DNA of 64,000 nt from Archivesica marissinica (taxonomy: Eukaryota; Mollusca; Bivalvia; Venerida; Vesicomyidae): NCBI GenBank assembly GCA_014843695.1, contig CM026390.1:10921890-10985889 (forward strand), read 5' to 3'. Positions 61,139-64,000 of this stretch are shown piece by piece; within the stretch, counting starts at the first letter, position 1, and each line of letters opens with the position of its first letter. Below the pieces are notes generated by a model. It worked only from the letters and a program-made list of their open reading frames with translations, was not told the DNA's origin and ran no database searches. Made by a program: the position numbers and the translations under genes.

Positions 61139-61440
61139 AAGTAAGTGAGTGAGTGAGTGAATGAGTGAGTGAGTGAGTGAGTAAGTGAGTGCGTGAGTGA
61201 GTGAGTGAGTGAGTGAGTGAGTGAGTGAGTGAGTGAGTGAGTGAGTGAGTGAGTGAGTGAGTGAGTGAGTGAGTGAGTGAGTGAGAGAGAGAGTGTGAGT
61301 GCATGTGTGGGAGATGAGTGAGTGAGAGTGTGTGAGTTAGTGAGTGAGTGGGTTAGTTAGTTAGTTAGTGAGTGAGTGATAGAGTGAGTGCGTGTGTGAG
61401 AGTTTATCAGTGAGTAGATGAGTGAGTGAATGACAATGGT
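61139..61440. repeat. (GTGA)n microsatellite
   Basis: A long GTGA/GTGAGTGA run with interruptions, 43 bp upstream (transcript sense) of exon 61005. Confidence 0.97.
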
Positions 61441-61512
61441 CCAACAGGCAGGGACACCGGTCCATCACGCAGGGGCACCGGTCCATCACGCAGGGACACC
61501 GGCCCGCCATGC
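61441..61512. repeat. ~21-bp minisatellite, three units
   Basis: Three units of the type CAGGGACACCGGTCCATCACG. Confidence 0.85.
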
Positions 61513-61797
61513 AGCATCATAAACGAATATATAAACAGCATTCAGATATGTGTTCCAAAATGAATACATGTGTGCCTCCTACGGTAACCTCGCATATGAC
61601 CGTTACCTTGGAAATAAACCCATTTAATAACACTGCGAGTAAATCCAACTCTTGTGCAAAAGGAATGTGGGTCAAGTAACACATATTGAGAAGCAAAATA
61701 AAACCAAGAACCAGGAATCGTCCACTTCCGTCAATTTGGATATGAACCCCAGTAACATAGCCAGAAGCTGAACATAACCGAGGCTAAGCTTCCAGGG

Positions 61798-62046
61798 CTA
61801 AGCTTCCGATTAGCCCAGTGGTTAGCATGCTCGCTTCTCTCCAATGTAACCCAGTTCGATCCTCGGATCGGGAAGTATGTGAGATGGTACTGTGGTCGCC
61901 AGATCGGACAGGTGGGTTTTCTCCGGGTTCTTCAGTTTCCTCACACACGAATTACCAGATTTACGCTTTCATCCGCGCCAACGAGAGTGATTAATATAAG
62001 TTTTTAAAGCTCGTTTCGCAATCGTTTTAAAATAAATAAAGTTTAA
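61798..62046 (+). mobile_element. SINE family C with perfect 15-bp target duplication
   Basis: The target duplication GCTAAGCTTCCAGGG is perfect at 61783-61797 and 62047-62061. Head (ATTAGCCCAGTGGTTAGCAT), body (TTTTCTCCGGGTTCTTCAG) and tail (TTCGCAATCG..AAATAAAGTTTAA) are all present. It is the cleanest SINE in the window and probably recent. Confidence 0.92.
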
Positions 62047-62061
62047 GCTAAGCTTCCAGGG

Positions 62062-63106
62062 TGGTTCGGGGGCATGCGAAATTCTATTCAGATTTGTAAA
62101 TAATATTGAACATATAAACGTTTCTACTGTTTGCATGTTGTTTCCTATACTTGTTTTCGTTCATTGCCCGATTATAACCGTGGCGAGTGCCTCATTCGCC
62201 TCAGTGCGGCTACGGACCTGAACCCTTTGCAGAATAACCTATATTTTAGTCAACCGTTGCAAGTGAATTTAGTGGTGAAAGGTGAACCTTTGTTATAGTA
62301 AAACAATATATTGGGAATCTGGAAACTGGTTGCTTAATACAAGGCGGGCTGCTTAAGTGAGATGGTCACTAGCACAGGCTTGACTGTAATAAATTATCTT
62401 GTACACTTCTGATGTCTGGATGACGAAATATAATTGCTTAAAGGATAATCGTCAACAGTGTTCTCATGGCCTGCAATCGATTAGGCACGTTTGTACATTT
62501 TCAGATTTGGTGACTTCATATAGTTTCCATATGCAATGCTGTAAAATAGAATTTTGAATTTTTAGTCATAAAGGAGTAATAGAAGCTAAGAATATTATTC
62601 GGACATAATTTGATATATAAGGAAAACTAATTAAATTCACTTGCAATCAGACGACGAATATATTCCTGCGAACGAACGTTGAAGATTTATTTAGCTGTAC
62701 AAACAACCTCATTATGTCCAGATTTGATTAGCATATGTTTTGTTATGGGAATGATTTGACAGTCGTCATGCTTCAGGAAACATAATGCATATAGAACACG
62801 AGAATTCTAAACTTCAGTGGTGAATACTGCTGATTTGAGTGTCGCCTATATCGAGCGGTTGTGGCGCCACCTGGCGAAAGTGTAAAAAATCAAAAGCAAT
62901 CCGAGTGGGTTACTCTTAAAATGGCCACGACCATAACATTATTATTGTGCAATACATGTGAACTTTTAAACGCTATAAACTCCTTCTTATAAGGTTCGAA
63001 GATATGTTTTACAGCCAGACATACTAAATATGATGATCAATTCAAATGAAAAGCATTGTTTCCATGTTGGTGGTTTTCCATTAATTATTGTACAAACACA
63101 GATTAC
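62062..63106. other. gene-free intron
   Basis: AT-rich. 62280-62395 resembles the right part of the TA-flanked MITE at 3956-4382 (ATTGGGAATCTGGAAACTGG). No exon found. Confidence 0.45.
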
Positions 63107-63198
63107 CATATAAGGCCAGGATCCCGGCACAGCCGTAGTTCCGCCTACAATACGGCTCAGGCTCGGTTGAACTATTGGCACACCACAGGGTACTCCCG
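63107..63198 (-). CDS. serine protease homologue, exon with the activation site
   Basis: The acceptor TTCTATTCTTTAG and donor GTAATC bound a 92-bp exon, phase 1 to phase 0, with 30 whole codons. It encodes a propeptide piece with one cysteine (GVPCGVP, equivalent to Cys1 that pairs with Cys122), then SLSR followed by IVGGTTAVPGSWPYM, the classic activation cleavage site and mature N-terminus. Cleavage after Arg by a trypsin-like enzyme is expected. The signal peptide must be encoded to the right, outside the window. Confidence 0.88.
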
Positions 63199-63287
63199 CT
63201 AAAGAATAGAAGCATACTTATTACATATTATACTGAGCTACTAGCAAAGCTATTTTCTACATTAATAAATAATAACAAAACACTCCA

Positions 63288-64000
63288 ATGCAAGACGGCG
63301 TAAGTAGCAATGACTACACGGCGTACGTAGTAATGACTAGACGGCCTACCTAGCAACGACTATACGGCGTACCTAGCAATGACTAGAAGGCGTACCTAGC
63401 AATGACTAGACGGCGTACCTAGCACTGACTAGACGGCGTACCTAGCAATGACTAGACGGTATACCTAGCAATGACTAGACGGTGTACCTAGTAATGATTA
63501 GACAGCGTACCTAGCAATGACTGCACGGCGTAGGTAGTTATTGACTAGACAGCGTACTTCGCAATTAATAGACGAGACGGCGTACCTAGCAATGGATAAA
63601 CGAGACGGCGTACCTAGCAATGACTAGACGAGACGGCGTACCTAGCAATGACTAGACGAGACGGCGTACCTAGCAATGACTAGACGAGAGGGCGTACCTA
63701 GCAATAACTCGACGAGACGGCGTACCTAGCAATGAATAGACGAGACGGCGTACCTAGCAATGAATAGACGAGACGGCGTACCTAGCAATGACTAGACGAG
63801 AAGGCGTATCTAGCAATGACTAGACGAGACGGCGTACCTAGCAATGACTAGACGGCATACCTAGCAATGACTAGACGCGAGGGCGTACCTAGCAATGAAT
63901 AGACGAGACGGCGTACCTAGCAATGGATAAACGAGACGGCGTACCTAGCAATGAGTAGACGAGACGGCGTACCTAGCAATGGCTAGACGAGACGGCGTAC
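63288..64000. repeat. 23/28-bp minisatellite running off the window
   Basis: 23-bp units (CAATGACTAGACGGCGTACC + TAG) at 63300-63560 change to 28-bp units that add CGAGA (GACTAGACGAGACGGCGTAC + CTAGCAAT) to the end. It lies just upstream (transcript sense) of the activation-site exon. Confidence 0.95.

Larger units (their letters stand above)
29153..63198 (-). other. gene model: chymotrypsin-fold serine protease homologue, 7 visible exons
   Basis: Exons in transcript order are 63107-63198, 61005-61096, 55658-55843, 54716-54813, 43818-43957, 37497-37554 and 29153-29277. All junctions are GT-AG and all codon phases agree (0, 2, 2, 1, 0, 1 across the six introns). Together they give about 262 residues: a short propeptide piece, an IVGG activation site and a full S1-family domain of about 247 residues. 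Asp102 and Asp189 are kept. Ser195 is Ile, Gly193 is Asn, and His57 is Gln in the ungapped alignment. Cys42 and Cys58 are both lost, while the 1-122, 168-182 and 191-220 pairs remain. It should be secreted and catalytically dead, like other serine protease homologues known as cofactors or binding proteins in invertebrate immunity; its role here is unknown. The first exon(s) lie beyond 64000. Confidence 0.85.

Overview
The window is eukaryotic genomic DNA, AT-rich and repeat-dense, with short exons, long introns and GT-AG splicing. Peritrophin-type chitin-binding exons, a trypsin-fold gene, several tRNA-derived SINE families, APE-type LINE debris and many tandem satellites suggest a marine invertebrate, most likely a bivalve mollusc. 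The species is not identified; the bivalve call is an inference from the repeat style.

Two protein genes can be supported and they converge tail to tail. (1) On the + strand, exons at 2672-3094 and 5538-5785 encode the C-terminal part of a secreted protein with two six-cysteine chitin-binding (CBM14/peritrophin-A) domains joined by a Thr/Pro linker; its 5' exons lie left of the window or were not found. (2) On the - strand, seven exons between 63198 and 29153 join in perfect phase into a chymotrypsin-fold domain. Catalytic Ser195 is Ile, oxyanion Gly193 is Asn, and by ungapped alignment His57 is Gln, with loss of both cysteines of the 42-58 disulfide. It is therefore a serine protease homologue (pseudoprotease). 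Its signal-peptide exon lies right of 64000. Its exons total about 0.8 kb spread over 34 kb.

Layout: 1-1568 is one arm of a large inverted duplication (other arm 44378-46293). 1.9-5.8 kb is the chitin-binding gene, with SINE, LINE, MITE and minisatellite insertions. 5.8-13.4 kb is intergenic with SINEs, two related tandem arrays and an internally deleted LINE. 13.46-27.93 kb is one continuous 43/45-bp satellite. 29.15-63.2 kb is the protease-homologue gene. Its introns hold a retroelement fragment with paired direct repeats, a head-to-head telomere-repeat block, a decayed 3.7-kb LINE, an array of a 16-bp palindrome, a 39-47-bp satellite (39.7-42.5 kb), a 5'-truncated LINE with a 17-bp target duplication, a 41-bp satellite (50.9-54.7 kb), a transposase-like pseudogene flanked by a repeated 16-bp motif (56.4-59.3 kb), and several MITEs. 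63.29-64.0 kb is a 23/28-bp minisatellite running off the end.

The long open frames in the satellites are products of repeat length being divisible by three, not genes. No bacterial-type operons, rRNA genes, CRISPR arrays or convincing free-standing tRNA genes were seen.
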